64,000 nucleotides of DNA from Lucifuga dentata (Eukaryota > Chordata > Actinopteri > Ophidiiformes > Bythitidae), in NCBI GenBank assembly GCA_014773175.1, contig VXCM01005493.1, positions 1 to 64,000 of the forward strand. Direction: 5' to 3'. The notes under the pieces are model-generated. The model made no database searches. It was not told the DNA's origin and was given only the letters and a program-made list of their open reading frames with translations. Positions 14,222 through 28,175 of the stretch are shown one piece after another; the first letter of the stretch is position 1; each line of letters starts with the position of its first letter. The position numbers and the translations under genes were made by a program.

Positions 14222-14826
14222 TTGAATTTAAATCTTTTTCTTTTAGCTGTTAAAACTATGAGCTTAGAGATGCTAAAATCTCAGCAGAGCAGCAGAGTTT
14301 GGAGATAATTCTTTATGAGTTTCAGTCTTTGATTCAATGTTGATATCAGACTTATAAATGTATAAATGTTGTATTCTATGCATTAAAACAATAAGCATCA
14401 TCCAGTCTAGAAATCAGGTCAGCAGCTCTCCACCTGTTCACAAAGATGCAAGCAGCTCCTGTATTTGCTATTAGGGAGCTGGCCTGAGGAATGTAGGTGG
14501 TTATTAAATAATTCATATCTTTTCTATACGGCCTGACCGACACATAACTAGAGCGACTAATGATTGAGATGTTTTATATCAGAGGGAAATGGCCTGATCA
14601 GCAGATTTAATCAATATCAAGATTTTCACAACACAAAGACAAACATTTTCTCTCCTAAAGATCCTTTTTTAGGTGGAAAATGGTTCAATGAACAGTAAAA
14701 TTAATGAATGGCATCTGACTCCAGAGGTTCAAACATGTGTGACACTTGTGAAAGACGTTTGATTAAAGAGTGGTGAGTTTATGGTGCAACAACAAAATGT
14801 CAAAGAAATGTGCAACCAGAGGAGCT

Positions 14827-15418
14827 TTAAAGGACCATACCACTCATTTTGCATGTTTGAGCCTAATATATTCAATTTTCATACATGTAACATCACTGAC
14901 AATCATTTCCCAAAGCATACTACTGGAACAGTGAATTAAAAATGTTTTTCCTACCTTCCAGACCTCCATTGGTTTCAGTTCATTCTGCTATTAAAATCAA
15001 CTTGTTGATACTGTAAACGTTCTTGGGATAGGTAATCCATCATCACCAACAAGACGTGTATTCAGGTTTTTTTAGAAGTTATGTAATTTTAGTGTTTAAG
15101 CTCAATAAAAAGCGTGGAGTGAATGTATGCCTCCACCGGGGAATATAGTCCCAAAAGAAGACCTGCGTTTATGGAAAAATTTAAAGGACCGTGACTTCAT
15201 AAGGCTGTGTAACTATTAGCAGGAGAAACATGGATTTTTAAGGTGGGTGTATCACTTGAATATTTGATTTTGAAAGATTAAGAGATTTTGCAAAATATCA
15301 GGAAAGCTGAAATACAGAAGTTGAAATTCCCTTTGGGAAATGATTGTCAGTAACATAACAAGTACGAAAATTGAACATATAAGGCTTAAACATGCAAAAT
15401 GGTGGTATGGTCCTTTAA
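14827..15418 (+). mobile_element. TTAA-flanked inverted-repeat element, copy 2 (best intact example)
   Basis: 592 bp from TTAA to TTAA. The left terminal inverted repeat is 14827-14915 and the right is 15331-15418 (~88 bases each, ending at the shared TTTCCCAAAG). Termini read TTAAAGGACCATACC and GGTATGGTCCTTTAA. The interior holds no open frame of note but carries an internal TTTAAAGGACC motif near 15180 that repeats the terminus. Same orientation as copies 1 and 5. Confidence 0.92.
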
Positions 15419-18400
15419 TATCAGAGCAGGAACACAATCAGTAATCACACAGCTGAAAGTAATAGCTGATGACACCCCGTTTACACCTTGCAGCCTGCAA
15501 TCTTGTTATCTGCACACATTAACAGACACAAAGAGAATTTTAATGCACATTGTAAATGCCTGCAGAATGCAATGATATCTGGCTTCCAGATATAACATTT
15601 AAATACAAGGTGTAAAAGGAACCCTAGTGGCAAATCAAAGAAAGACAGAAATAATGTCCATTATTGTAGAAATGTGTCAAGTTGAAAAGAGATTATATTG
15701 GAAAATAAAAACTGCAACACTTCTGAGTTCAGGGTCAGAATCATGAAGATCAAGACTGAGAATGTTTTGGTTGATGTTTGAGGAGGGATCACGGGAAAAA
15801 AATCACTAAGTGCTCCTTTAGAAACCATACATAATAATACAAACAGAAGAGAAAACAAGCAGAAAGTGATGGAATCAGGATAATCACATTTCACTTTTGC
15901 CATTTTTCTGCACACACAGAAAACTACAGTACAGTACTTCTTTCAGATCTCACACTAAATAATCCAACATGAGAAAATGGGTTTTCCTAGTATGGATACA
16001 ACACAGTTAATGGGATAATGGACACATTAATTTTCCCCTTTTGGTTTGTAGCATCGTGAATTATCTCAATAACCAACACAACAACGATCTACCCTCCCCT
16101 GCTCTCAGCTCGTCCCGTCTCAAGAGAGGTTTGAAGTCTCCCGGCAGCCCTGAAGGCAGCGTGCGGTCGCAGGAAGTTAAAGTAGGACACACAACATCTT
16201 GCTTGGATGATTGATCACGTCACAAATGGGCAGAGTTAACTGGCTGAAGACTGCGGGAGAAGAAAAACTCTCATAAATGATTCTGGCCGAGTCATTAAAG
16301 ATGTAAAGTCAGTTTCCTGCACTCAGGAGAGCGAGACTGCTGCCTCTTCCTTCAAAATATCAGGAAATAATCACTCATTAACATTACTGTCAGGATAAAT
16401 TGGCTTCTGGCTTTTTGGGTCTTAAAAAAAAACCTGCATGCACTGCAAAAATCTCAATTTTTGTCATTTATTGAGTCATAAAAGACCAATTATAGTCATT
16501 AAAAAGTAAAAACTGATTATTTCACTATTTTACACCATTTTAAAAATTTTACTCTTTCTTTTGATTTTATTTACCATGTTTTTGGTTCAGGTGACTAAGT
16601 ATTATATGAAGTTTTTTTTTTTTAATTATTATTATTTATTAAAATCTTTTTTTTTGTTATGGAGGAGCCTCTGTTGGTGTGTAACAGTTGTTTTTGTTTC
16701 CGGCAGATTGCTTCTGGTGTCAGTGTGTGTTTGTTTGCGTTTGGCTGGTGAGAGTTCACACATCCGCTGGTGCAAAAAGGCTAAGAATGGAGGGATGGAA
16801 ATTGATGGAAAGGGTGTGTGTGTGTGTGTGTGTGTTGGGGGANTAAGAATGGAGGGATGGAAATTGATGGAAAGGGTGTGTGTGTGTGTGTGTGTGTTGG
16901 GGGAGGGTTCAATGACGGGAGATAAAAGCATCTTCAGAGGAGATGAGGATGCTGGTAGCATGCGTCACTTCAGTGTAAAAACCCTCTGTGGTCCCATGAC
17001 GCCACTCAGCCTCAAGACACACACACACACACACACACACAGACACACTAGAGATGCTATTTGTTTTTAAACCCCTTTTCTCTAAACTGTTGCACATTTT
17101 CATAAGAGTGTAAAGTTTTGTTCTTCAGGTTTTCGTTAATTTCACTGATTTGCTGATTTTTCACAGAGCAGAAGAGACGATTTGCTGTGATTGCACAATA
17201 AATCCTTTATTTCCAGGATCTGAGAGCACATTTCAACATGCAGCCCAAAATACAAACTGCTTTTTTAAAAAAAATTGTCATTATACAGCTACTACCTTCA
17301 GTGATGCATTCAGGAGCAAAATAAAGTCTGGTGTGCCTTAAAAAAATGATAAATCAGCATGTGGAGCATTTGGTTCCAAACTTTCACTTCCTCCAACTGT
17401 GACAAAAAGACTTGAAAACACAAAGAAAATATTACAACAGCAACAAATAAAAGCCACTTTAAAGAACAGAGGTCATGTGAGATCCTGTAGATTTTTCTCT
17501 GTAAATCTCTGAACTTGAAATGACAGGAAGTCCAAACTTCTGTTATGGCACTAAATATGTTTTTAAGCTAAAGTGACAAACTGTCTTCAAACATTACATG
17601 ACAAGAAAACACACAATATTCATACAATATAAAGTCCAAAATGCTTTTCTGCAAGCCTGCTGTGTGCTGCAGGAGAGTTTATGTGATTTTTAAACTTGTG
17701 CTTGCAACACACACATGTTAAAAAAAAAAACAGTTATGCACACGTTTTTTTTTTTTTTTGAAAATGATATTTTTTGTTTGTTAATACAGCATTCAATCAC
17801 ATCTGTTTTTATAAGAAAAGAGAGTTTACAAAAATGCAAAAAAGGAAAACATTAAGACGCTAATCTGTAAATGCATTTTGATGTGATTGTCATCAGCTAA
17901 CAATGTAGAAAAATCACTTTTAAGCACCTTTTGTAATGAAATAAAATTTCATTTTTAAAAAGCCTTTATAGTTTCACACAACACATTCAAAAACTGAAAA
18001 CTGCAGACACTGATCACTTATTTTGCTTTACGTTTGTGAATCGGTGCTAAATGCTAAATTCTCTCCTTTTCGTCACCCATCCTTTTTAAAATGTTTTATT
18101 TTTATGTAATGCTGCATTCAAATCATGTTGGAAAAAAAAGAATATCTTGATAAAGCTGGAAAGCTTGCACGTTAGGCTGTGCATGCAAAATAAGAAATGA
18201 TTACGTGCACTTACTCCTCAGTCTTCTGTAGTAAGTAGTACCTTGGAATAAGTACTTTAATGAACCATTGTGTATAGTAAATGTACTCAGTATCTGACTC
18301 TATCTGAGTTCGACCAGCCGAAAACAAAGCGGTCGGCTGAGACAAGGCATATATTTTCACAGTCTCCAATCAGGAAACAAAAAATGCTGTTCGTGTTTTA

Positions 18401-19273
18401 GTGCCACTGAAAGACATATCAGATCATTTCTGATCACACCTGCAAATACATGTAAGTGCACAACATCATAGTAAATGTCACGTACCTCAACCTGAAGCTA
18501 AAATGCAGCATGGAGATAAATGTTGCAGCATCAGGAAAACCACAAAACAGATGAACAAACTGAACAGATTTCAGGTTCTCGCACAAATTATCATGTAAAT
18601 TTCAATGCTGAGACGAAAACACACAGATAACATGGATTTCCTGCAACCTTTTTTTTCTTTTATATCAGTTTAAATCTCATCTCAACAATATCAAAGATAA
18701 TGAAATGCTGTTTTGTTGACACATAAAGCACCAGGATAAACATCTATGAACATATATCTGACGTGTGACAAACATCTGTTGGTAGATTCAGCCTTCTCTG
18801 TAAAATCTCACCACAGGTTCACGCATGGAGCTGCTAACCCTCTGGAGTCTAAAGTCATTTTCACTTTTCAATGAATTTCTTTTTTATTTGCAAGTTCTGA
18901 TGGTGTTTATTCCAATTTAGAGTCCTCGTTTGCCTATAAAATGCACCACGTCATCAGTTTTTCTGACAGTAAAGAGCACAATTATCAGTGAAGGTGAGAC
19001 TAGAAATACTACAACTCACAGCGTGACACATAAAAAACATTTTCATCTCAATTTCTCCTCCATCAGTCATAACCAAGCCTTCCTCCTTTCTGGAAGATTC
19101 TCACATTTATCATTTTTTGTATTTTTGCTTTTCCATGTCTCACCTCTTTGATAATGCATTTGTTTCTGTTATAAACTTTCTGTGAAAGAAAGTTTATATT
19201 CTTTGTCTTTTTTTCATTTCTTACCTTCTCTGATTTAATTTATGCAGTTCTGATTCTCAGTCGTCGTCCTTTT
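15419..19273. other. AHR1 3' flank and presumed 3' UTR
   Basis: Extends from the AHR1 stop codon leftwards. The sequence is AT-rich without a credible coding frame. A minus-strand AATAAA lies at 18883-18888, about 390 bases past the stop, a possible poly(A) signal. At 16782-16904 there is a perfect 61-bp duplication around N16843 (assembly artefact), and AC runs at 17015-17041. A short motif at 18830-18870 (CCTCTGGAGTCTAAAGTCAT) also occurs near 37310 and 43830. Confidence 0.5.
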
Positions 19274-22200
19274 TTAGAGGAAAAATCCAGATTTGTGAGG
19301 GTCCTGCAGGGCGGGGAGCATGTTGGGGCAGGAGACGGGGATGCTGCCCGTCACCGCTGCATTTCCGTTGGGCATCAGGCAGCTCCTGATGTAAGCCGTG
19401 TTGGTGGCACCGAGGAGGCTGCCGTTCTCCAGCTGAAAAACAGAGAGGTCACAGGTAAAAGGTTACAACAGAGGAATTCGACCTTTTTCTTTCTTTAGTT
19501 GTGGCTCATGAAAAGCCTAAACCCATCGATGTATTTCTACTCCACAGCTTTTTCTGGGCCTCACAGGCTCCTGCTCGTTTAAATAAGTCAATTAAAAACA
19601 CAAAGCGATGTCTGAAAGGACCATTAAAGGATCATACCACCCATTTTGCATGTTTGAGCCTAATATATTCAATTTTAATACATGTAACGTACAGTTTTAT
19701 CCTTTGGAAAATGATTGTAAGTAAAGCTACATGTATGAAAATTAAACTTATTAGGCTCAAAACTGATGGTATGGTCCTTTAAGTAATGCTCCAGAAAAAA
19801 AAAAAGACATATGTTTGATATTTTAAATATATCTTCTTCTTTTTTTTTTTTATCTCAGAGCATAAAATATTACTAGATAAGAAAACAAAGTTTGGCTTGT
19901 CTTTTACATTCATTTTGCAAACAATTCACGGTTCTTCTATGATCATCATGGAATCTCTGTTTTTACATCAACGCAGCACACTGAATACATCAAGGAATAA
20001 AATAAAACCCAGACTACAGACGAGCTGAGCTTGTAGGCTGTTCCTCGCGGCGTTAGGTGAAGCTGACATCAGATTGTAGGTCAGCGCTGCTCATGCTTGA
20101 CTGAGCTTCCAGCCAGTATTTTTCTTTCAGCCTCAGTCGCTGACCCTGAAGAATAACAGTGCAGCCGAATGAGACAGGATGAATGGATGCCTGCCGGGTC
20201 AGACATCGCCGGGCCCAGCGTCCCGACATTTTTCTATTCATTACTGTACTCTGCTTCAATACCGGCTCTTCTGCCCTTTTTCCTCCCTCCTGCCCCTTTT
20301 ATCAAAATCCATTATATCTCCTTTATTTCTATGATTTTCACCCTCAACATCAGCCACAATTTTCACACTTCTGTGAAGCAATAACACTCAGATTAACTAC
20401 TTCTGACATTGATTTTTTCCATACTTCATAGGATATTGTTTTTCAAGTGCACTCTAAAATGCATCGGGCAAAAACAAAACTTCTCCAGAGCCATCATTAA
20501 AAATCCATGACTTATCCAGACTCTAGTGGATTGTCGTCTCCATTCTCAGACCGAGCGGCTCTGATCCGTCGCTCCCTTGCCTTATTTACATGGCATGTCT
20601 GGTCTCATCATGCTAGTTTACCCTGAGCTCCATGCCAGCCTGGGGCCCTGAGTGCTGACTCTGAAAAAAAATCTATTTTCCTGACAGTGAGAGAGAACAG
20701 CGCAGTGCTGAAGCCCTCCGTTTGTTGATGTTCTCTTATATTTGAGGATAAAACAGACATTAGGCCTCGTTCGTGGTCTAGAATCTGAGTCTGCCTCCCA
20801 GACCAAACACTTTTAAAGAGAGCTGGCAGCTTTAATCCGCTGAGATGGTGTGACACAACGAGAAAGAGCAAGAAAGGGCTGACGAGAAACAAAAGGTCTT
20901 AGAGGGATTTGTATTCAGGATGGCTGTTAAAGGAAAAGAAAGCATTACTCACACTGCACAAGCCCTATTTAATGGGAAGAATATCATGTGGAGACGGTGT
21001 ATAATTCAGGAATTACTCTCAAAACTCTGTGTTTTTGTGCAGGATAATGAAATGGAGTCTTACCTTGCTGTGAGCGGCGTCTCGTGTGGCGTTGAACACG
21101 CCGTAGGCCTCTAATGACGGCAGGTTGTGCTGAGGCTGGGTCAGAGCCGGAAACTGATCCAGCTCCGGCACAGACCCCAGAGTCTGTTTCTGGAGACCCA
21201 CCGGCTCGTAGGGCTGCGTTGTGGCCACCAAACTCTGGTAGTGACAAATGTTTGGAATGTCCATGCCGTTCACTACTGTACCAGCTACATTTGGCACAGT
21301 AGGAACACTGTAATCAGGCTTCATGTCCTGTGGAAAGGCGGTGTGTCCGTTAGGGATGTAGGCTTCGTTTGCGGTCGGTTCCACCTGCTCCTGGTAACCC
21401 GTCTGTTTGCCCGTGAGCTGAGGGTGGATCAAGAGCTGGTCTTGCTGCCACTGCTGACTCGCCTGGAGCGGATTCAGGTGTTTATGTTCCCCGTTCACTT
21501 GTGGCGTCTTGAGTGCGGTGTGTGGGTGGTGATGGGTGTGATGGTGGCGGTTATCTACCATGCTGACCAGGTGACCACTGGGAATCCCACTCAGGACGTT
21601 GTTGGCTGTTGATCCTGGGTGAGACAGAGATGAAATCTGTCCCTCCAAAGGCAGAAAACCAGTTTTTGTCGGATTGGCTGTTCTTATATGCTGCTGCATC
21701 TGTTGCGACAGCTGGACTATTGGCTGCTGTTTGTGCTGCCTGATGCTGGGAGTCTGAGAAACAGTAGATGTAGGAGACATGTTTAATTGATGGGTTACAT
21801 TTTGAGACGAGTCTAGGGGACCAAAACCAGCTCTGTCCCCTGATTCCCCCATTTCGGTCCCACTCTCCAGCGAGTTGTGGATGTAGGAGAGGATTTCATT
21901 GTTCGTGAGGAGGTCGTTGAGTGTAGGGACGTGATCGGGCTCCAGCTCGACCTGGATCATCCTCTCATCCAGCAGCAGGAGCTCTAAGTCCTCAGCATTC
22001 AGACCCAGGTTCTCCAGGGCGCTGAAGAGCTCGCTGTTGGAGCACGTTTCATCTTCATCCAGGGTCAGAGAGTCCAGAGTGTCCAGCAGTGGGTCATAAC
22101 TGGAAGTTTTGCTGTTGCATCTCGTCGTGTCGCCATTAGACACGACATGCCAGCTGTCACCAAAACCTTTGCTCGGCCCTTGCTGCTCGCTGAAGAGGCT

Positions 22201-25200
22201 GCTGTAGTAGGATTTCTTGGGCTCTGAGTCCGGCTGGCATACGTACACTGACTCATCCTGGCTCATCATCGCCCCCAGCAGGGACTTTGGGTCCAGGTCA
22301 TCGGCGGAGCTCCTGTCCAGTTTGCCCTTCTTGGCTTTGCTGCCTTTGGCTTTTCCCTGGAAAGAATCAGGGAATCCGTGCATGGGGTAGCTGGTCTGGT
22401 AGAGAAGCGCCTCGCCAGTGGCGAAAGTAAAAGGAAGGTGCACGGATCGCTTCCTCAGGTGTTCCCCGCCTTCTTCATCCCTGTAGAAAAACACGCTGCA
22501 GAGCTCATTTACCTGCACATGTAAGACTAGAAAGAATGCTGGAATTGTTGATTCAAGAAGTCTCGCTTACGCCAAAGGCCTCTGGGTGGCGATGATGTAG
22601 TCGGGCCTGCTGTTCTTGTAGACCAGCCTGGCGTTGGCCTGGACCCACTTCCAGGAGTTGTCTTTGGTGAGGAGCCTGAAGACGGTGAGGCCGCTCTCTC
22701 CCGTCTTTATCACTGAAATCACATCAGATGAGTCAGAGGTCTGCCACTGCTGTTTACATGCAGTGTGTGTTTGTCTATCACACACATACACACACGCACA
22801 CACACACTCACTCTGCATCAGCTCAGTCAGGCACGCTGCTGCGATGGAGGATACATGCATGTTGATGTTCACTTTGGCTGCCTGCACATGCTGCGCATTA
22901 AAACTTCTGTTTGCACACATGTATGTCACCCAACACACACGCGGACACACACACACACACACACACATAAATCCGACCACCCCCACCTCCCTGTTGTGTC
23001 TGCTGTGTGTGGAATTGTGGCCGTCTTTCTGGGTGAAACGCTGCTTCCTCAGAGACGGACGGAGGGTCACACTGATGGACTTTTATGTTTTATATGACCG
23101 ATTCTGCAACAATGTGTAGCTAAATTTGTGCATTTGTGAATGTGTGTTGAACATGTATTGCACATGTGAGTGTTTATTTTGTTTCTGTATGCATATGTAA
23201 GTATATCTTCCTGTTTCTGTATGCATGACTGCACCCATACAGCAGTGATGTGGGTGTGAAGGGCGCCATGGTTACGACTAACCGGGTCATCCAGTACACA
23301 AGCTAAGTAGGACACGTCTCTCGCTCAGATTCCCTCCATCAACAAAACACGCCAGGAGAGTGGCGTTGTTTACTTGTTTTTTTGTGGCATCTGGTAAAAA
23401 CACAATCTCCACACAAACACGAGACGAGAATCCGGACGCCAAAACACCAAAACACGCCGCCTGTCTTTTCAGAGATGCCATCTGTCTTTTTGGCTGAGGG
23501 TTGAATAGTTTTACATTCTTTTTTTTTTCACCATATCTTGATTTGCATTCGTTCCTGTCAGGAATCTTCCCTCGGCTTTTGAGCAGCTGCCTTGCTAAAC
23601 AGCGCCTTGGCAACGGTTAGCGATGGAGGCGACTAGCTGACCATCCAGTCAGAGTTTTCCTTTACAAAGCGAACAGTGAAGTAGGCGTTGTGAAAGGCTG
23701 CGCCTTACTTCGGACGTGATTTTCGGCGCAGTGCAGCATGTCGGCGGCGTGGATGANGAAAGGCTGCGCCTTACTTCGGACGTGATTTTCGGCGCAGTGC
23801 AGCATGTCGGCGGCGTGGATGAACTGGTAGCCTGAACCTCTGACTCTTAGCTCTGCCTCCGTGTAACCCAGCACAATTTTCCCCCTGAAACCAGAAACAA
23901 ATTGAGATACAGACATGAAGAATGCACACCGAGCATGTTGGGCCCAAACAATTAGCCAATAGTTAATTAATTAAGCTCGTAAAATGATGGTGGGTTGGTC
24001 TGAAATGTCTGTGTTTCATACTTTGCATCACAGGCCATGGGGGTGAAGTCCAGCTTGTGTTTGGTCCTGAAGATCATGTTCCTGGTCCTGATTTCCAGGA
24101 TGGCTGGAGGCTGGAAGGGCGTGGCGATGGCAAACAAGGCGAGCTGAGGCGGCGCGCTGCCCTCGCTGTCACACTGCCGCTGGTTCTGCCCGTGCAGGAA
24201 CTTAAGTCGACCCTGGAGATTCATGGCCTGGAGGAAGAGGAGGCAGCATAGATGGGTTTTCCCTGTTTTCTCTTGTTTTGTCTTTCTGGGCATTTCAATT
24301 TGTGCAGAAACATGTGAGGAAAAAATACCTAAAAAGCCAAGAAACACGTTTTCTCCAACCTTCACCCTGCGACATCCCTTAGGAGAACCCCACCCACACG
24401 CCCCACCCTGTTAGCTGTGGTGAATTGACCTAGGTGGGTTTAAAGGCCTGCAGCCATGATGTCAGGAGTCTCGCCCTGAATAGCAGGAGGGATTACGAAA
24501 AACAAAGCCACGGCAAGCGGCAGACAGAAGCAGAAACCTGGCTTACTGCTCACGCAACACGCTGGGAGGACAGAAAAACCCTGCTGGAGTTTCCTCCAGC
24601 AAGATGTAGAATCCCTAAACAGCTCCAGACCCTGACCTCTGACCTCTGACCTTCCTATATAAGTCAGGATTGTTCCCCTACAAGCAGTAATAACATGACA
24701 ATATTACCTACATATTCTGTCTTCCATCACTTCATGGAAGCTGTATTATGCTTGACTTGATGAAATTTTATATAAGATCTACCTCAAATATGACTTGTGG
24801 TTCAGGGGCTACCATGTAAAATCATTGGCATATCTTATTAAGTGACATGCTCAAGGGCACCCTGGCAGGAAGTGTTAGACGGACCTGCTTATTCGTACAT
24901 AAACGTTCTCCGTCATCCAGTTTGTGACTTAGAACTTCCAAATGTAACGAGCTGGTTTCTTCTCTCTGGCTGGGATTTCCCAGGCAGCTGCTCTGGGATT
25001 TGAACCTGCGCCTCCAGCCTCTGAGCTCCTGGTGACCCAGCATGTTGTTCTCCAATTGCAGCTAATTGTCTTAAGTGGAAGTAGCAGCGGCCGGTCTGGA
25101 GCCACCAACCCTGACTAAGCAAGTTCACCCTGAGCGGTGGGAGGATTAAGGCCCCTTTCCCCATGACCCCAAGGCTCTTTTAAGGCGGATTACAGGCTGG

Positions 25201-28136
25201 ATGGTGGCTTCTGATCCCTGAGGGACTCTGAGGTGGCACGCCATACTGCCGCAGTGCCAATGGCCCTGAAAACACTCAGGAGTTCCTGATTTATTTTATT
25301 GGTTTACAGCTACTTTAAAACGTAATCCCTGCTGTTATGGGATTACAGAAATTACAGCACAAACTTTCTTCTGATTAGTTGATTATTTATGGAACATTTT
25401 ATGTCAAATAGCATGAAAATTATCGCAAATTTAGAAAATGTGTTTATAGTATTTTTAAAATGCAAGATGTTTTTGGCAAAATGCAAAGTTTTACAATTTT
25501 GTTATTTGGTTTTTTACTTTGTTTTATTATTTTTTCCCCCATTTCAATATTTTGTCATTTTATGTCTTTGGTTTTAGATATTTTTGCCTTAAAATTCCAC
25601 AAACGAAAGTTTTGCCTTAATACTGAGCTCTTACCAGGAAGCCGGAGGAATTGTCCAACAAGCAATGGAAGCGGCAAACGAAGCTTCTCTCCAGGAAGGA
25701 GGAGTTTTCTGGAGGAAGCTGCTCAGGGTCGTAGTTCATCAGACAGGAAGTGCTCGAAACCAAGTCACTGTCTGAGGATTCAAAAGATTTATAAGACAAC
25801 AAATCTAGAGCAGCATTAGGTAAACATGAAGCCAGGTAAAAATAGATCAATTCAACAAAGACAGAAACCCTCAGCAGCAGGAATTTCACTCTGTAGGTCA
25901 GATGAAATGAAATGTGGTCAATAAACAGTTTAATGTGAGTTAAAGGTTTCATATTCTGGAATATTGCAGTTAGTAAACATGCAGTTTAAACATGCAGAAT
26001 CACCTCTTTAAAGGTCACCTGCTCTCACCTCTCCGTGACCTGAGATCACATCAGACCATCTATCCACTCCAATAACAACATCTTTTATAACTGGTGCTGC
26101 AGATAATCAATAATTTGAATTTGACTGATTATTCTGCAAATCATTTTTTATTTTCAGTGCATTTTTTTTTTAGGAATTTAAAAAAAAATTTAAGAACATT
26201 AGTGGCACAAAAACACGTGAGTGGAAGTTCAAATTATTCGTCCAATTATGAACTACAATAAAAGCTCACAACTCTGGATTATTAACGTGTTCTGAGTGTG
26301 TTTGGTGTGAAAAAGCTGGATGACATGACGATCAATCCCTGATCAAACCGGCTGTTTCTTCTGGTTACAGACCTGCTGGAAGGTCGGTGGGGGGTCGAGG
26401 GCCGGTGGGGGGGTTGAGGGCCCAGTGCAGGTTCCTCCTGAACTCCTGCTGGTCCTCGGTGTGGATCAGCTCAAACACACTCTGGTGCATCACATCCGTC
26501 TGTCAGAAATACACACACGGAGGACAGAAATACATACAACATATATACATGTATGAAGAGAAAAACGTGATTTTACAGGATGTTATTTAATTATCATGTT
26601 GCTATATTTATTTTACTATTCCATAATTTCAATGTACACATAACATATGAAAATATTCTCCTGGCTCTTAAAGGACCATACCATCCGTTTTGCATGTTTG
26701 AGCCTAACATATTCAATTTTCATACGTTACGTTACTGACAATCATTTCCCAAAGGATAAAACCGTATTTCAGCTTTCCTGATATTTTGCTAAATCTCTTA
26801 ATCTTTCAAAATCAAATATTCAAGTGATACACCCACCTTAAAAATCCATGTTTCTCCTGCTAATAGTTACACAGCCTTATGAAGTCACGGTCCTTTAAAT
26901 TTTTCCATAAACGCAGGTCTTCTTTTGGGACTATATTCCCCGGTGGAGGCATACATTCACTCCACGCTTTTTATTGAGCTTAAACACTAAAATTACATAA
27001 CTTCTAAAAAAACCTGAATACACGTCTTGTTGGTGATGATGGATTACCTATCCCAAGAACGTTTACAGTATCAACAAGTTGATTTTAATAGCAGAATGAA
27101 CTGAAACCAATGGAGGTCTGGAAGGTAGGAAAAACATTTTTAATTCACCGTTCCAGTAGTATGCTTTGGGAAATGATTGTCAGTAACGTTATGTATACGA
27201 AAATTAAATATATTAGGCTCAAACATGCAAAATGGACGGTATGGTCCTTTAACGTATTTATTTTTAGTATGTAATAATCGGAACCAGAGAAGAACATATG
27301 ATTTTGCTGTAGTTTTGCATTTGATTTGTTTAGATTCCCATAAGCTGAAAAGTCACATGACTCACTAGCAGCAAAATTATTGGTCAAAATAAACTGGGGT
27401 TTGTCTGGTATTACCCATAATCCCTTGTGTTATTCCCTGTTGTTCGGTGAATTACACTCATCTCAGACCCAAATAAAAATGGTGGGTGGCTGAGACAAAC
27501 TTTACTTTTCTATAATTTAAGTGTATTTTTAAGGTGGAGGTGGGGTTTACCTGATGGAAGCCAAGGTAATCCTGGATGGTATGAGAGCAGAAAAAGATGG
27601 CGCCCTCAGCCGTCACCACCAGGACGAAGCCGCTCAGGGCCTGCCGACAGAAAAAACACACATCTGTTCCATGCTGTATGTTGTTTTGTTCCTGGGATGA
27701 GACTAAAAAAACATGAAAACTGGAAAATAGGGTTGATATTTTAGCCTGGGGTGAAGAGGGAGGAAGAGGAAGAGGAGGAGGATGCTGTAACTGAGGGAGA
27801 TTCGGTTTAAGGAGATGCTGAGACGAGGAAGCAGGAGGAAAAGCATGACTAACACCTCCATATTAGTTCCTTCTTCATCCTGCTTCTCCTCTTCTTCCCT
27901 AGGGTTACTGATGAAGTGATGACACTATGCTCCTGAGTAAACACAGACTCCTAACGGCATCCTGCCAGAACCTCACTGATGATGAAGATGATGAAGATGA
28001 TGACGATGAAGATGCCATCTTTATGAATCCTGCTTTTCTCTTTCCAAACATAAAAATCTACACTGACAAATGTGTACTTCCTCGTTGCTTTTAGAGGATT
28101 CATAGCATCACTGCACACGCACACACACACCATGCA

Positions 28137-28175
<39 letters not shown>

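Noticed and set aside
21127..21612. Plus-strand frames opposite the large AHR1 and AHR2 exons
   Set aside because: Antisense shadows; the minus-strand AHR frames are supported by domains and splice phases.
23692..23822. Tandem exon duplication or alternative exon in AHR1
   Set aside because: The two copies are perfectly identical across exon and intron and joined by an N; AHR2 shows a single exon of the expected length.
27145..27252. Recurrent peptide like [33 protein letters not shown] in several frames
   Set aside because: Each occurrence lies in a terminal inverted repeat of the TTAA element (15331-15418, 27163-27252, 51006-51083, 61397-61560), so it is repeat translation, not a conserved protein.
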